A stretch of DNA of 64,000 nucleotides from contig NC_003552.1 of NCBI RefSeq assembly GCF_000007345.1, forward strand, positions 310,001-374,000, given 5' to 3'. The translations under genes were made by a program, and so were the position numbers. Each line of letters starts with the position of its first letter. The stretch's first letter is position 1. The notes below the pieces were generated by a model, which was not told the DNA's origin, ran no database searches, and saw only the letters and a list, made by a program, of their open reading frames with translations. The stretch comes from Methanosarcina acetivorans C2A (GTDB lineage: Archaea > Halobacteriota > Methanosarcinia > Methanosarcinales > Methanosarcinaceae). Shown in pieces: positions 36,620-45,260 of the stretch.

Positions 36620-38216
36620 GAGACTTTTTATTATTTTCTGGTTTTTCGTTTTCCCTCTATATCGTGCAAAACAATAAAATTTTAATTATATTGATATATT
36701 TTTTCTATTTATGGGAAAAGGAAACATTGCAATAGATAAATCAATGATAAAAACGATAGTTGACGGCAAAATAATAATTCCTTTGCCAAAAGTTTTGGTT
36801 GAAAATCGATACTATCCTATGTTCTCTATATTCTCCCCTACTCAGTGTGATAGTTGTGGAAGTAAATTACATGTTAACTCTCATCACACTCGTTTTATTA
36901 TATCACGTTACGGCACTATATCTCTCAATGTTACATACTGGCTTTGTCCCACTTGTAAGAAACATTATCATGATCGGGTTATTGGTGTTCAGGGTTCTGC
37001 AAATTACAGTTCTGAATATTATGATACACAAATAAATGTCAGATACGATGGACGATGCAGTCTGCACAATTCTCGGCGAATTGGGGAAACATATACAGAA
37101 GGAGTAATAAATGTCTGTGGAAGAGCTCCTTGTCCCACTTCATTGTGGTTATATGAACAGAAACTAGCAAAACTTTCAAAGCAAGAACTTTTGAACCAAG
37201 GAGTTAGCTTTGAAGAAACATTGTATGTTGATGGGAATTGGATCAAGAATGGATGGAAAAAAAAGCTTGAAGAATTTATTGGAACGAAACTCACAAAGAA
37301 AGAATGGAAAAAAATGCGATATAAATCTGTTTACGTTGTTGCTACCAAAGAGAAGGTCATTTTAGATTTTGAAGTAACTGAGAGGTTACCAACAATTGAG
37401 GCTCTGATGCCTCTTTTTATACGAATAAAGAACCGATTTCCTGAAGATAAAATCAAAAAGATTGTTTCTGATGAGGATAAAGCGATCATTGGAGCCGTAA
37501 AAATGGTCTTTCCTGAAGTGACTCATTCTTTTTGTGTGTTTCATCAATTAAAAAACGTTAGTAAGAGGTATTATGAGGAATTCAGTTCTATTGAAGAGAT
37601 TCCAGATAACGATAAGATTACCTACAATGAGATATCTCAATTGATACTTTCTGATACGGTTATCAGTGCTGTTGCGCATATTCAGAAGATACGAGAATTT
37701 AACTCTGATCTTGAACTTTCTGAAGCGTCTCATAAAGCGATTTCTTATGCCGAAGAGATTTTCAGCAAGAATGTGAGCTTCTTGAAAAAAGGTTTTACAC
37801 CTGAGACAGATAATACAATGGAACAAATATTTTCTTTGATATGTGATATAGTAGACAAAGTAAGGTCATTCAAAACCGATAATGGACTAACTAATTTTTG
37901 TTACAATCTATTTACTTTTTTCAACAAACGGTGTTTCAGCACTGGAAAATGGAAAGGTTTCTCACCTTTAATGAGAGCAAGATTCCAATATGGATAATGC
38001 TAGAATTGGAGAATAATTAGTTCTTAAACTTGATGGCTTATAGCTGTAGCTGTCGGAAATTCCCACAAAAATAGTTCCACAATTTGGAAAATTTTGGTGA
38101 ATGCTTGTGTAAATGAATCAACATTTTTAAATGAGTGAATTGATTTGCTCAAATTGGGATGAAATTTTGTGGTTGTCTTGAAATTGAAGAAAAACCAGAA
38201 AAAATTAAAAAGACTC
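36620..38216 (+). mobile_element. Insertion sequence, 1597 bp, 28-bp TIRs, 8-bp TSD (IS256/ISH6-like)
   Basis: Left end 36620-36647 and right end 38189-38216 are inverted repeats of 28 bases, 25 matching (GAGACTTTTTATT... and its complement). The 8-bp target duplication TTACATTA lies at 36612-36619 and 38217-38224. One transposase gene fills the element. The 8-bp duplication and DDE-type enzyme fit IS256/ISH6-like elements. The intact ends and matching duplication suggest recent insertion. Confidence 0.93.
36711..37997 (+). CDS. DDE transposase (IS256/ISH6/MULE-like)
   Basis: A 428-residue transposase. An N-terminal zinc-ribbon-like region has CDSCGSKLH and CPTCKKHYH. The catalytic core reads YVDGNW (first Asp), IVSDEDKAIIGAVKMVFPEVTHSFCVFHQLKN (second Asp, and the C-x2-H block typical of mutator-like enzymes) and TPETDNTMEQ (Glu). 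The frame is intact with no stop. It fills most of the 1597-bp element. Assignment to the mutator-like/IS256 superfamily is based on the core; exact family naming would need a search. Confidence 0.87.
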   Translation: MGKGNIAIDKSMIKTIVDGKIIIPLPKVLVENRYYPMFSIFSPTQCDSCGSKLHVNSHHTRFIISRYGTISLNVTYWLCPTCKKHYHDRVIGVQGSANYSSEYYDTQINVRYDGRCSLHNSRRIGETYTEGVINVCGRAPCPTSLWLYEQKLAKLSKQELLNQGVSFEETLYVDGNWIKNGWKKKLEEFIGTKLTKKEWKKMRYKSVYVVATKEKVILDFEVTERLPTIEALMPLFIRIKNRFPEDKIKKIVSDEDKAIIGAVKMVFPEVTHSFCVFHQLKNVSKRYYEEFSSIEEIPDNDKITYNEISQLILSDTVISAVAHIQKIREFNSDLELSEASHKAISYAEEIFSKNVSFLKKGFTPETDNTMEQIFSLICDIVDKVRSFKTDNGLTNFCYNLFTFFNKRCFSTGKWKGFSPLMRARFQYG

Positions 38217-38378
38217 TTACATTATAATATGGTCTGATATGAATTTGGCTACTACTAATATGATCTAATATGAATTCTACACTATAATATGGTCTGATAT
38301 TATCTGAAAATAGAGTTCTATATCCGGTTTTTTCATAGGTATGGGGGCCATAGCTAGCAGGTGTATAAGGTGTATAAT

Positions 38379-39038
38379 ATGAATAGTGTAAAAATAGAAG
38401 GCATTAATATTCAATGGTTCGGAAATTCCGGTTTTCTGCTTGAAGGGAACGGCAAAAAAATCTATATCGACCCGTATCAGATCGGTGCAGAACCGGCTTT
38501 TGATGACAGGGCAGATATTCTCCTCATTACGCATGAGCACTTTGACCACTGCAGCCCTGAGGATATACGGAAAGTACGGAGATCGGATACAACCACCCTG
38601 ATCCCTGAGAGCTGTTCCCTTGAGTTCAGAGGCGATGCCAGAAGGGTTGCCGAAGGGGATGTCCTTGCTGACGGACTTGAGATCAAGGGGGTCCGAATTG
38701 ATGTTGTTCCGGCCTATAACCTTGATAAGCCCTACCACCCCAGGGAACTTGGAGTCGGGTACATCGTAGAGCTTGGAGGGCTGAGGATTTACCATGCAGG
38801 AGACTGTGATTTCTTCCCGGAGATGGAGGATATCAGAGCCGATATAGCTCTTCTGCCAATAGGGGGTACGTATACTATGGATGAGGAAGAAGCCGCCAGA
38901 GCAGCTGCAGCTATTTCTCCGAAGGTTGTCATTCCAATGCACTACGGTTCAGAAGGGATCGACGGAGACCCCGAAAAGTTTAAAGCCTTTGTGAACAGCA
39001 AGAACCCGGATATTAATGTAATCATTCTTGATGTATAA
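38379..39038 (+). CDS. Metallo-beta-lactamase-fold metal-dependent hydrolase (UlaG-like)
   Basis: A 219-residue hydrolase. The ATG at 38379 is preceded by AAGGTG. Metal motif THEHFDHCS (HxHxDH), plus YHAGDCDFF and IPMHYGSE supply further ligands; the spacing fits the UPF0173/UlaG-like branch of the superfamily. Substrates are unknown. The gene may be influenced by the tandem repeat and IS just upstream. Confidence 0.87.
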   Translation: MNSVKIEGINIQWFGNSGFLLEGNGKKIYIDPYQIGAEPAFDDRADILLITHEHFDHCSPEDIRKVRRSDTTTLIPESCSLEFRGDARRVAEGDVLADGLEIKGVRIDVVPAYNLDKPYHPRELGVGYIVELGGLRIYHAGDCDFFPEMEDIRADIALLPIGGTYTMDEEEAARAAAAISPKVVIPMHYGSEGIDGDPEKFKAFVNSKNPDINVIILDV

Positions 39039-39119
39039 TCTTTACTCCTGATCTTGCTTTTTGAGCAAAGGACTGAAACAGAATTCTTAGACTAGAATAA
39101 CTCAGGGACCGGTCTACCA

Positions 39120-39443
39120 ATGCCTAAATTAGCCAGAAAACAGCAGAAAAACCTTATCCAGAATATAGCAGTCCAGCGTATGCAGAGGCTTTTTGAGCTT
39201 GCAAAAGCCGAGTTTCCAGAAAACCCTGAGCGCAGCAGGCGTTACGTGCAGCTCATACGAAATATCTCTATGCGAAACAGGATAAGCATCCCGAGGGATA
39301 TCAAAAGCAGAATCTGCAAGCACTGTTATGCTTTCCTGGTGCCCGGTAGCAATGCCCGTTACAGGTTGAAGAATGGGTATCTTGTCATATCCTGCGAACA
39401 ATGCGGAAAAGAAATGAGATATCCTTATAAAAAATTAAAGTAA
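39120..39443 (+). CDS. rnp4: Ribonuclease P protein component 4 (Rpp21/Rpr2)
   Basis: A 107-residue archaeal RNase P subunit that helps the catalytic RNA cut 5' leaders from pre-tRNA. It shows the helical N-terminal part (QQKNLIQNIAVQRMQRLFELA, then RRYVQLIRNISMRNRISIP) and the zinc ribbon C-x2-C (CKHC) ... C-x2-C (CEQC). The length is typical. It begins 81 bp after the hydrolase gene on the same strand. Confidence 0.93.
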   Translation: MPKLARKQQKNLIQNIAVQRMQRLFELAKAEFPENPERSRRYVQLIRNISMRNRISIPRDIKSRICKHCYAFLVPGSNARYRLKNGYLVISCEQCGKEMRYPYKKLK

Positions 39444-39473
39444 AGACTATGGTCTGTAGCCTATCTTTGCGGA

Positions 39474-39743
39474 TCATATTAGCAGTGCTGTCAACAATTC
39501 TTTTACAACGTAGGTAGCAATCAGGATCACTGCAGCGATCATAAGGTATACAAAAACGTTTCTGTAAACTACATCCTTCTCTGATCCCGCTTTTATTCCC
39601 ATGGCACCGGGGCAGTTTTCACAGGAAGCAGATCCGCATCCGCATCCGATAGTTATTTCTTTGTATGGGGGATGGACCACTTTTTTGGGACTACCTGATC
39701 CATTATTTACGACAGGTAGTATTTTCTTGTTATTTTCAGACAT
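39474..39743 (-). CDS. Small Cys-rich membrane protein of unknown function
   Basis: About 89 residues from the ATG at 39743 (a TTG seven codons earlier is an alternative). TGATATAAAC at 39767-39776 (TATA on the minus strand) is about 27 bases upstream, suggesting a leaderless transcript. A soluble N-terminal part carries IGCGCGSASCENCPG, four or more cysteines that could bind metal or an Fe-S cluster, followed by one membrane helix (VFVYLMIAAVILIATYVV). I do not recognise the family; it could be a small redox or assembly membrane protein. Confidence 0.65.
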   Translation of the reverse strand: MSENNKKILPVVNNGSGSPKKVVHPPYKEITIGCGCGSASCENCPGAMGIKAGSEKDVVYRNVFVYLMIAAVILIATYVVKELLTALLI

Positions 39744-39802
39744 ATCTGCAGGTTTTGTTTTCAAATGATATAAACGTTCTTTTTAGTTTTCAGCATTATT
39801 AT

Positions 39803-40114
39803 TCATGTTTTTGCAGGTACTCCCTTCCCTCTTTTTTTTCTTATCTCCAGTGAGATCTGCTTTGCAATGACGGATTTTGGGCCCCTGTCGTCTACTAGCA
39901 CTCTCCCGCTGACCTCCCACCAGGATTTGGGATAGGCTTTTTCAGGCTCCACTTCGGGGTTCAGGCCCAGATTCTTTGCAGCATCTTTAATCTCATTCAG
40001 GTGCGGCTCCTTTACAGCATTTTTTCGAGAGATTATCCTCCCATTGCTTCTGGATCTGGTCTGGTCGATATATGCAGGCCAGATTACAAGTTTTCCCTTA
40101 TCTTTCATCATCAT
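39803..40114 (-). CDS. srp19: Signal recognition particle 19-kDa protein
   Basis: A 103-residue SRP19. It binds the tips of helices 6 and 8 of SRP RNA and lets SRP54 join, in targeting membrane and secreted proteins. It has the family's KLVIWPAYIDQTRSRSNGR, the LNEIKDAAKNLGLNPEVEPEKAYPKSWWEVSGRVLV core and a basic tail. Three successive ATG codons begin it; any of the first three could be used. It is divergent from the next small gene. Confidence 0.93.
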   Translation of the reverse strand: MMMKDKGKLVIWPAYIDQTRSRSNGRIISRKNAVKEPHLNEIKDAAKNLGLNPEVEPEKAYPKSWWEVSGRVLVDDRGPKSVIAKQISLEIRKKRGKGVPAKT

Positions 40115-40297
40115 GCTATCTTCGTTCTAAATTGCTTTCATCAAATTTAAAACTGCCCGGCAGCTTCTGAAGTTCTGAAGGTTCTTTTTCCCGGTGCATC
40201 AATGTGAAGATTCCGGGTTTCCTCCTGATGTGATAATCTGCAATGATGACCTGTAACTATTTATCTTTCCTGAACAATTTCTGCACGGTGTATCAAT

Positions 40298-40555
40298 ATG
40301 ATTCCGGCGTTTTCAATCGACGAAAAAGTCAGAGCTTACATCAGAAAAAGCGGGCAGAACTTCAGGCTTTCCACTTCCCCGAATGGTCCTGTGCTTCTCC
40401 CGCTTGGGGAATCCTCCTTCAAACCCTCTGACATGAAAATCCTTGTTGGGAGTAATGTTCTTTACGTTTCCAAACTTCAGGCAAAATATATCAAAAAAAT
40501 TGACTGGCCTATGGTAGAAAGGTATCTGAATGCTTCAGGTGACTCAGAAACCTGA
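40298..40555 (+). CDS. Small conserved-looking protein of unknown function
   Basis: An 85-residue protein (SIDEKVRAYIRKSGQNFRLS..., YVSKLQAKYIKKIDW). No membrane segment or known motif. The composition and codon use look like coding sequence and it starts at an ATG after TGTATCAAT. I give no function. Confidence 0.55.
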   Translation: MIPAFSIDEKVRAYIRKSGQNFRLSTSPNGPVLLPLGESSFKPSDMKILVGSNVLYVSKLQAKYIKKIDWPMVERYLNASGDSET

Positions 40556-40624
40556 GCTGTTCTTACACTATAAGTTTTTACTTTTCTGTTAGCTGAGCCT
40601 GAGCGATTTTGTGTTTTTTCTTTT

Positions 40625-40759
40625 GTGAGGTTATCCGTTTTGTTTATTAAGAAGAGAGAGCATAGGATAAAGGCTGATCTGTTACAGATCCTGAAAGCTT
40701 CTCTGCATATGGGGAAGACTCAGTTTAAGAGGATTAAGAGGAAAATTACTGCAGGTTGA
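40625..40759 (+). pseudogene. Possible truncated winged-helix reading frame
   Basis: A 44-codon frame from a GTG reads IKKREHRIKADLLQILKASLHMGKTQFKRIKRK, resembling the first helices of Methanosarcina winged-helix regulators, where a similar stretch continues into the recognition helix. Here it stops instead. It is probably a small remnant; weak support. Confidence 0.3.
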
Positions 40760-40795
40760 AAAGAGATCGCTTCAAGCCCAAGGGAGAATTCTTTC

Positions 40796-41662
40796 GTGAA
40801 AATGAGAACAAAAAGTATATTTATGCTCCTTGCCCTCCTGGTGGTCTTCATGTCGGGCTGTATTGATCAAAAAAAAGAGATCGTTCTGGACGAGCCCGGC
40901 AATATCTCGAATTATGAATTTGAGGTTTTCCTGGATGATTGGGACAATAATATTCCGGCAAATACCACCACATATTACATTCTGGAAGACAAAACCGAAG
41001 TACAGGTCGTCCACATTGTCATAAATAGCAGTAAGCTTGAGATTTACCCGCCTGATACCCTTGGGGGAGGGTCCGGTGAAGAGCCGATTCGAAATTTCGT
41101 ACTTCTGGTAGAGCCTGCAAACGAAACCGTAGCAAGTCCAAAAACTTTTATGTGGCTTGCAAACAGCAGCAACGTTTCGGACCTCAATTATACTCTCACA
41201 CAGGAAATTGCCCGGAACATGAAGGTGATAAACCTTGAATTTGAGGAACCTGTTACGGGCTTTATTGCATATACCCTTGATATCCCGGCAACTCAAAGTT
41301 TTGCCTTTATGAAACCTGACTCCGAGTTCATCCGGGTAGTCCTTCCGGTAGGGTTTGCTACAGGGAACAGAATATTCGGGATAGCAAGGCCAGAGCCTTA
41401 TGATGTAAGCGTCGATGAGGAAGGAAGGCAGACTCTTCTGTGGATCTCCTCCAAGATGGGAGAAAGGGAAGAGGCTATTCAGGTTAAATATTATACCGAA
41501 TCCGCTCCAATGTATTTCTTCGCCGCAATCGTAGCTCTGCTCTTTGGGGTTGGACTGGTGATTTCACGTTATTCGCAAAGCAAAAAAGAACTGGAAAGTG
41601 TTCGAGAGGTCTTTGAACTCGAAAAGGAATATGAAGCTAAAGAACGTAGGAAAAAGAAATAA
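40796..41662 (+). CDS. Membrane-anchored lipoprotein, DUF-type, unknown function
   Basis: A 288-residue protein. GTG at 40796 or ATG at 40802 begins a lipoprotein signal ending FMSGC (Cys about 22). The extracytoplasmic domain (about 200 residues) is beta-rich with many N-glycosylation sequons (NISNY, NNT, NETV, NSSNVS). One membrane helix follows (MYFFAAIVALLFGVGLVI) and a basic coiled-coil-like tail (ELESVREVFELEKEYEAKERRKKK) in the cytoplasm. I recall such proteins as Methanosarcina DUF families; no function assigned. Confidence 0.75.
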   Translation: MKMRTKSIFMLLALLVVFMSGCIDQKKEIVLDEPGNISNYEFEVFLDDWDNNIPANTTTYYILEDKTEVQVVHIVINSSKLEIYPPDTLGGGSGEEPIRNFVLLVEPANETVASPKTFMWLANSSNVSDLNYTLTQEIARNMKVINLEFEEPVTGFIAYTLDIPATQSFAFMKPDSEFIRVVLPVGFATGNRIFGIARPEPYDVSVDEEGRQTLLWISSKMGEREEAIQVKYYTESAPMYFFAAIVALLFGVGLVISRYSQSKKELESVREVFELEKEYEAKERRKKK

Positions 41663-41771
41663 ACAAGGGGCAAGTATTCCCTTTATTTTTTGCTAAGATT
41701 TCTTTTTCAAAACTAGTCTATTTTTCATCAAACAATAACCTATTTATTCAATCTCGGCATATTATGCTAAT

Positions 41772-42455
41772 GTGAAGGAGTGGGGAAGTTTCCGGCATAG
41801 AAATTTGTATTTCCTAAAATCTTCACCCGAGGGTCTCTCTCCTATTGTCGGTTCCCTTCTCCTTCTACTAATGGTTTTTGTGCTTGCGGGCGCAATTGCA
41901 AGCAGCATTAATCTCTCCGGCTCCAGGACAAATTTTCAGTATCCTATGGCGAGAATAACTCTTGAATCCTGTGAAGGGGGGCTCTACGGGGTCGGTCCAG
42001 ACTCGGAGAGAGCCCGGCTTGAAGAAAATCAGATTGTCCTCATGCATGAGGGGGGAGATCCCCTCCCATTGGACTCTGTCTCTATAAAGATTTCCGGACA
42101 TGGAAACTCCTATCAGGGTGTCCCCGGAAATGGGGGTAGTCCTCTCAGCGGGGAACTCTCCGTCTTCTACAGGGATCTAAGTTCCGGAGGGAAAAATTCC
42201 ACCTGCTACGTTGTTCACAACAGCGTTACTCTTGAAGACGGCTTGTGGGGTGTCGGAGAAAGACTTGTGCTCTGTGGGCAGGACAGTGCAGTAGGAGCTG
42301 TAGAATCCAGCGTAAAAGTGGGCGTGGATGGGAACTATAACACCTCTGACAACTACGGTTTTAAAGCAGGTACTGAAATAACTCTAAATGTTGTTGACGG
42401 TAAAGGCAGAAATGTGATCGCCAAAAGAAAAACTATTGTCAAACTTGCCGATTGA
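41772..42455 (+). CDS. Archaeal type IV pilin-like protein
   Basis: A 227-residue protein beginning at GTG. The region EGLSPIVGSLLLLLMVFVLAGAIASSI is the archaeal pilin N-terminal segment (formerly DUF1628): a short leader, a peptidase site, then a hydrophobic stalk that assembles in pili. The rest is a globular beta domain with G/S-rich loops. Such proteins make adhesion or surface fibres. No pilus assembly genes are adjacent. A longer-than-usual leader of ~20 residues precedes the site, so the start may be slightly later. Confidence 0.72.
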   Translation: MKEWGSFRHRNLYFLKSSPEGLSPIVGSLLLLLMVFVLAGAIASSINLSGSRTNFQYPMARITLESCEGGLYGVGPDSERARLEENQIVLMHEGGDPLPLDSVSIKISGHGNSYQGVPGNGGSPLSGELSVFYRDLSSGGKNSTCYVVHNSVTLEDGLWGVGERLVLCGQDSAVGAVESSVKVGVDGNYNTSDNYGFKAGTEITLNVVDGKGRNVIAKRKTIVKLAD

Positions 42456-43761
42456 TATTCCAAAAGCTTGTGGCAGGAATTAAACGATAAATGCAAAAAT
42501 GGAAAGGTCAAATCTTTTTTGGATCTTCGCTGTTTTGAGTGGGTAACTTACATTCATCTTCTAAATGTCGAAGTAGCATATCTAAAATTTAGAAACACTT
42601 ATGGTTGAAAATCATATTCAAGCTTGATGTTTTTCTTTTTGGATTGGCAACTTTAAAACTATGCAAATATTTCCAACCCACAGGAAACAGCGAAGAGTCT
42701 CTTTTTTTATTTCCTGCTTAATTGTCTTACATCCGGTAGCGCTATTGAGCTTCCGTTGAGTTCAAGCCGGGAGCAAAAAGTGCTTTCCGAAAATTCAGAT
42801 AATATTCATCGTATTCCTCGCGTCCATGTGTACCACTGAAAACCGCCTGTCCGGAATGCGAATACGACTCGCAGATCCGCTTCCCCGTCTGTCTGTTATG
42901 CTCCGGTCTCAGGGAAGTCCTGGTCTTAGGGGGTCTGCCGCAAGGGCGGCAAAGGTTCGAAATTTGAAAAGCTTAACACTTTTTTGGGCGGAAACTTAGC
43001 TTGTTTTTGACAGAATATCGTGTATGGATTTGGAAATAAGAGTATTCTTTCTTTTTCAGGTTGGTTTTTGGGTTCAATTTCCGATCCACTCTTTAAGTGC
43101 CATTTTTTTTCTTATCAGGCTATTTAATTCTCCTCAACATTAGCATTTCTGGGTTAAGTATCTCCAAAAAGCTTCATTGGTGTTATTTCGAACTTTTTTC
43201 TTCAATCGGACTTATATGATGGGGATAAGAGTTCAATAGCAATAATAATCACCTGTTGGATTAGGGCTTTTGTCCCTAATCTCGATTGTGCTTGATTTTT
43301 AGTTTCATATGTGCAATTGATACTGAATTTAAATTCTTATGCTGAACTTCAAAATTTACTTCTTTGAGTCCTTTGTTAATTTTTCCTGTTAAAATATAAG
43401 ACATTTAGAGGCTTCGATAAGTTTTAATCCCATCACTTTAAGTTAGATTTCAAATTAATCGTATTATAAAGCTTATTTTATAAATTAATCTCGCTAATAT
43501 TCTCTGTTTTTATAAGTATGCTTTTATTTTATCCGGATAATTCCAGGGATGTCGACCGGCGGATAGTCGGCAAGACAATTGGGGCAAAGCAGGACTTATG
43601 CTTTTGAATTGGGGGAAATGGTAGCATAAGACTCCATAATGTCGAAATCTTAGTATCTATGACAGAATTGTCTGTGCTTTCTTTTTGACCTCATGTGCAT
43701 ACCATTCAGTGCATATCATGTGCATAAGTTCTATGAGAGAAAGTCCTGAGAGACGAAAACC
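42456..43761. other. 1.3-kb gene-less region with a GC-rich island
   Basis: The sequence is mostly AT-rich with no gene. The exception is about 42760-42975, where composition jumps in GC and one frame reads ACPECEYDSQIRFPVCLLC, with two CxxC pairs, for about 40 codons after a stop codon. It ends near GGTTCGAAATT. It could be a small zinc-ribbon remnant or a structured RNA; neither is secure. Confidence 0.4.
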
Positions 43762-43801
43762 ACTCTAAAGTGTATCAAAAACTACTCTAAAGTGTATCAA
43801 A
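43762..43801 (+). promoter_or_regulatory. 18-bp direct repeats spaced 22 bp
   Basis: ACTCTAAAGTGTATCAAA is at 43762-43779 and 43784-43801. The 22-bp period (two helical turns) and position 39-78 bp before the Trp-heptad gene suggest a regulator or promoter-proximal site. Confidence 0.5.
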
Positions 43802-43839
43802 TTGTATTAAATATTACAAAAATTAGGGGGTTAGGACAT

Positions 43840-44220
43840 ATGGGTAAACTAACATTTGATAGGCTAAAAAAGACCCTGTGTATGTTTACACTGGTTTTTT
43901 TTGTAATGTCATTTACAGCTGTGTCGGTAAGTGCAGAGTCAAATGATGCCAGTAAATGGAACCAGGAGAAGAAGACGTGGGATAAGGAGAAGAAGACGTG
44001 GGATAAGGAGAAGAACACCTGGAGCAACGAGAAGAAGAAGTGGGATACAGAGAAGAAGCAGTGGAGTAAGAAGAAAAGGGGCAATGAGTATAACATCTGG
44101 TTAAATAAATATAATTCCTGGTTATATAATTATTACATGTGGCTCAGCAAGTACAACAAATGGGAAAGCAATCACAGGAAATGGGAAACAAATTATAATA
44201 AATGGAGAAACAACCATTGA
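43840..44220 (+). CDS. Secreted tryptophan-heptad repeat protein
   Basis: A 126-residue exported protein. ATG at 43840 is preceded by GGGGGTTAGGA. Residues 1-32 are a signal peptide (basic start, core FTLVFFVMSFTAVSV, cleavage near SAES). The mature chain of about 93 residues carries twelve Trp in exact heptads: W40, 47, 54, 61, 68, 75, then a 12-residue step, and W87, 94, 101, 108, 115, 122. The first block is filled with Lys/Glu (DKEKKT), the second with Asn/Tyr/Lys (LNKYNS). A heptad with Trp at one position is consistent with a coiled coil or a repetitive rod. The DNA also shows a 21-bp tandem repeat. I do not recognise any family. Confidence 0.8.
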   Translation: MGKLTFDRLKKTLCMFTLVFFVMSFTAVSVSAESNDASKWNQEKKTWDKEKKTWDKEKNTWSNEKKKWDTEKKQWSKKKRGNEYNIWLNKYNSWLYNYYMWLSKYNKWESNHRKWETNYNKWRNNH

Positions 44221-44498
44221 GGATTGATGTGGAAAATCATGAGAATTGACTGTAAAATATACTGAAGGATTCTCATGAAATAGCTATGAAAAAATGAAAA
44301 ATCTGGCTGTAAAATATTCCTGATAAGGTTTAAGCACCTGGGGAGAAAAATAAAGCATGAAGATCGTCATATGAGATCCATCATAGATATCTGGACTCTT
44401 TGACGTCTCTCACTATCTATTTCTTCTTTCAGGTGCGTAATCAATATTTAAGTATAAACTTCTTTCCTTGAGCTTTGCTTTTTCACTTGCTTTTTCAC

Positions 44499-45260
44499 TT
44501 ATTTTTCCCCGCAAATCAGATGATATTTGTAGTTATAGGCTATCCGTTTTCGGTACGGCATCTTCTTTTTCTGAAGTTCCATGATATCTTTCAGATCCAG
44601 GTCCTTTACATTTTTGAATCCTGCAGCCCTGAAATATTCAAGCATTTTTTCAGGAGGGACCCCATGCCGGTTAGGAAGTTCGCTGTCTATCTCTCTGGAA
44701 TAGTGCCCTTTTCTGGGGTTCCTTCTTTCGGCAAGCAAAGTGCAGAAGTCGCTGACAAACCTCCTGGCCTTCGTTTCAAAGGAACCGTCATTCCAAACCC
44801 CGTCAACAACAATAAGCACCCCTCCTTTCTTCAGCGCATTTCTCCAGTTCATGACTGCGGTATCAGGGTGCGGAAGGGTCCAGAGCAGGTGGCGGTTGAC
44901 AACAACATCAAAGGTATCCTCTTCAAATGGAGGGGCTTCTGCATCTCCTTTTTCGAATACGCTGTCAAACCCTTTTCTGGATGCTTTTTCCCTGGCTTTT
45001 GCAAGCATTTTTTCCGAAAGGTCAAGGCCTGTAACCTGGTGTCCCATCTCCGCAAACAGGAGCCCGATTTCACAGGTCCCGCAGCCCACATCCAGGACTT
45101 TTAACCTTCCCGGGGGGAGCAGGCTTTTAAAAATACGTTTCCAGGCTTCCCTTTCCATTTCACTCTGAATCCCGTGTCCTTCATGGCTGTCATAGGTCTC
45201 GGATGAGACATCCCAGATACGAGCAATATTTTGTTTGATCTGGTTTTCCTGAATGGTCAT
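44499..45260 (-). CDS. Class I SAM-dependent methyltransferase, first of two paralogues
   Basis: A 253-residue methyltransferase. SAM motif LDVGCGTCEIG, then GLDLSEKM and the post-motif GDAEAPPFEEDTFDVVVNRHLLW. The opening RIWDVSSETYDSHEGHGIQS is shared almost word for word with the gene at 50522-51289. It overlaps the ATPase gene by four bases (ATGA) and ends the transport operon. The substrate is unknown; a metabolite handled by the transporter is plausible but inferred. Confidence 0.85.
   Translation of the reverse strand: MTIQENQIKQNIARIWDVSSETYDSHEGHGIQSEMEREAWKRIFKSLLPPGRLKVLDVGCGTCEIGLLFAEMGHQVTGLDLSEKMLAKAREKASRKGFDSVFEKGDAEAPPFEEDTFDVVVNRHLLWTLPHPDTAVMNWRNALKKGGVLIVVDGVWNDGSFETKARRFVSDFCTLLAERRNPRKGHYSREIDSELPNRHGVPPEKMLEYFRAAGFKNVKDLDLKDIMELQKKKMPYRKRIAYNYKYHLICGEK

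Larger units (their letters stand above)
36560..38300. repeat. ~60-bp tandem repeat interrupted by an IS element
   Basis: The unit starting TGGTCTGATATGAATTTGGC is present at 36560-36619 and again at 38230-38289, with the beginning of a third copy at 38290-38300. The first two copies differ at only a few positions. Removing the IS (36620-38216) plus one copy of its target duplication restores adjacent repeats with a period of 60-65 bp. The array lies directly upstream of the metallo-beta-lactamase gene. Confidence 0.85.

Noticed and set aside
36560-38289. 55-bp target duplication of the IS
   Set aside because: The IS ends and 8-bp TTACATTA duplication lie inside; the 55-bp matches are an older tandem array.
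42940-42975. tRNA T arm (GGTTCGAAATT)
   Set aside because: No acceptor, D or anticodon arms could be found upstream.
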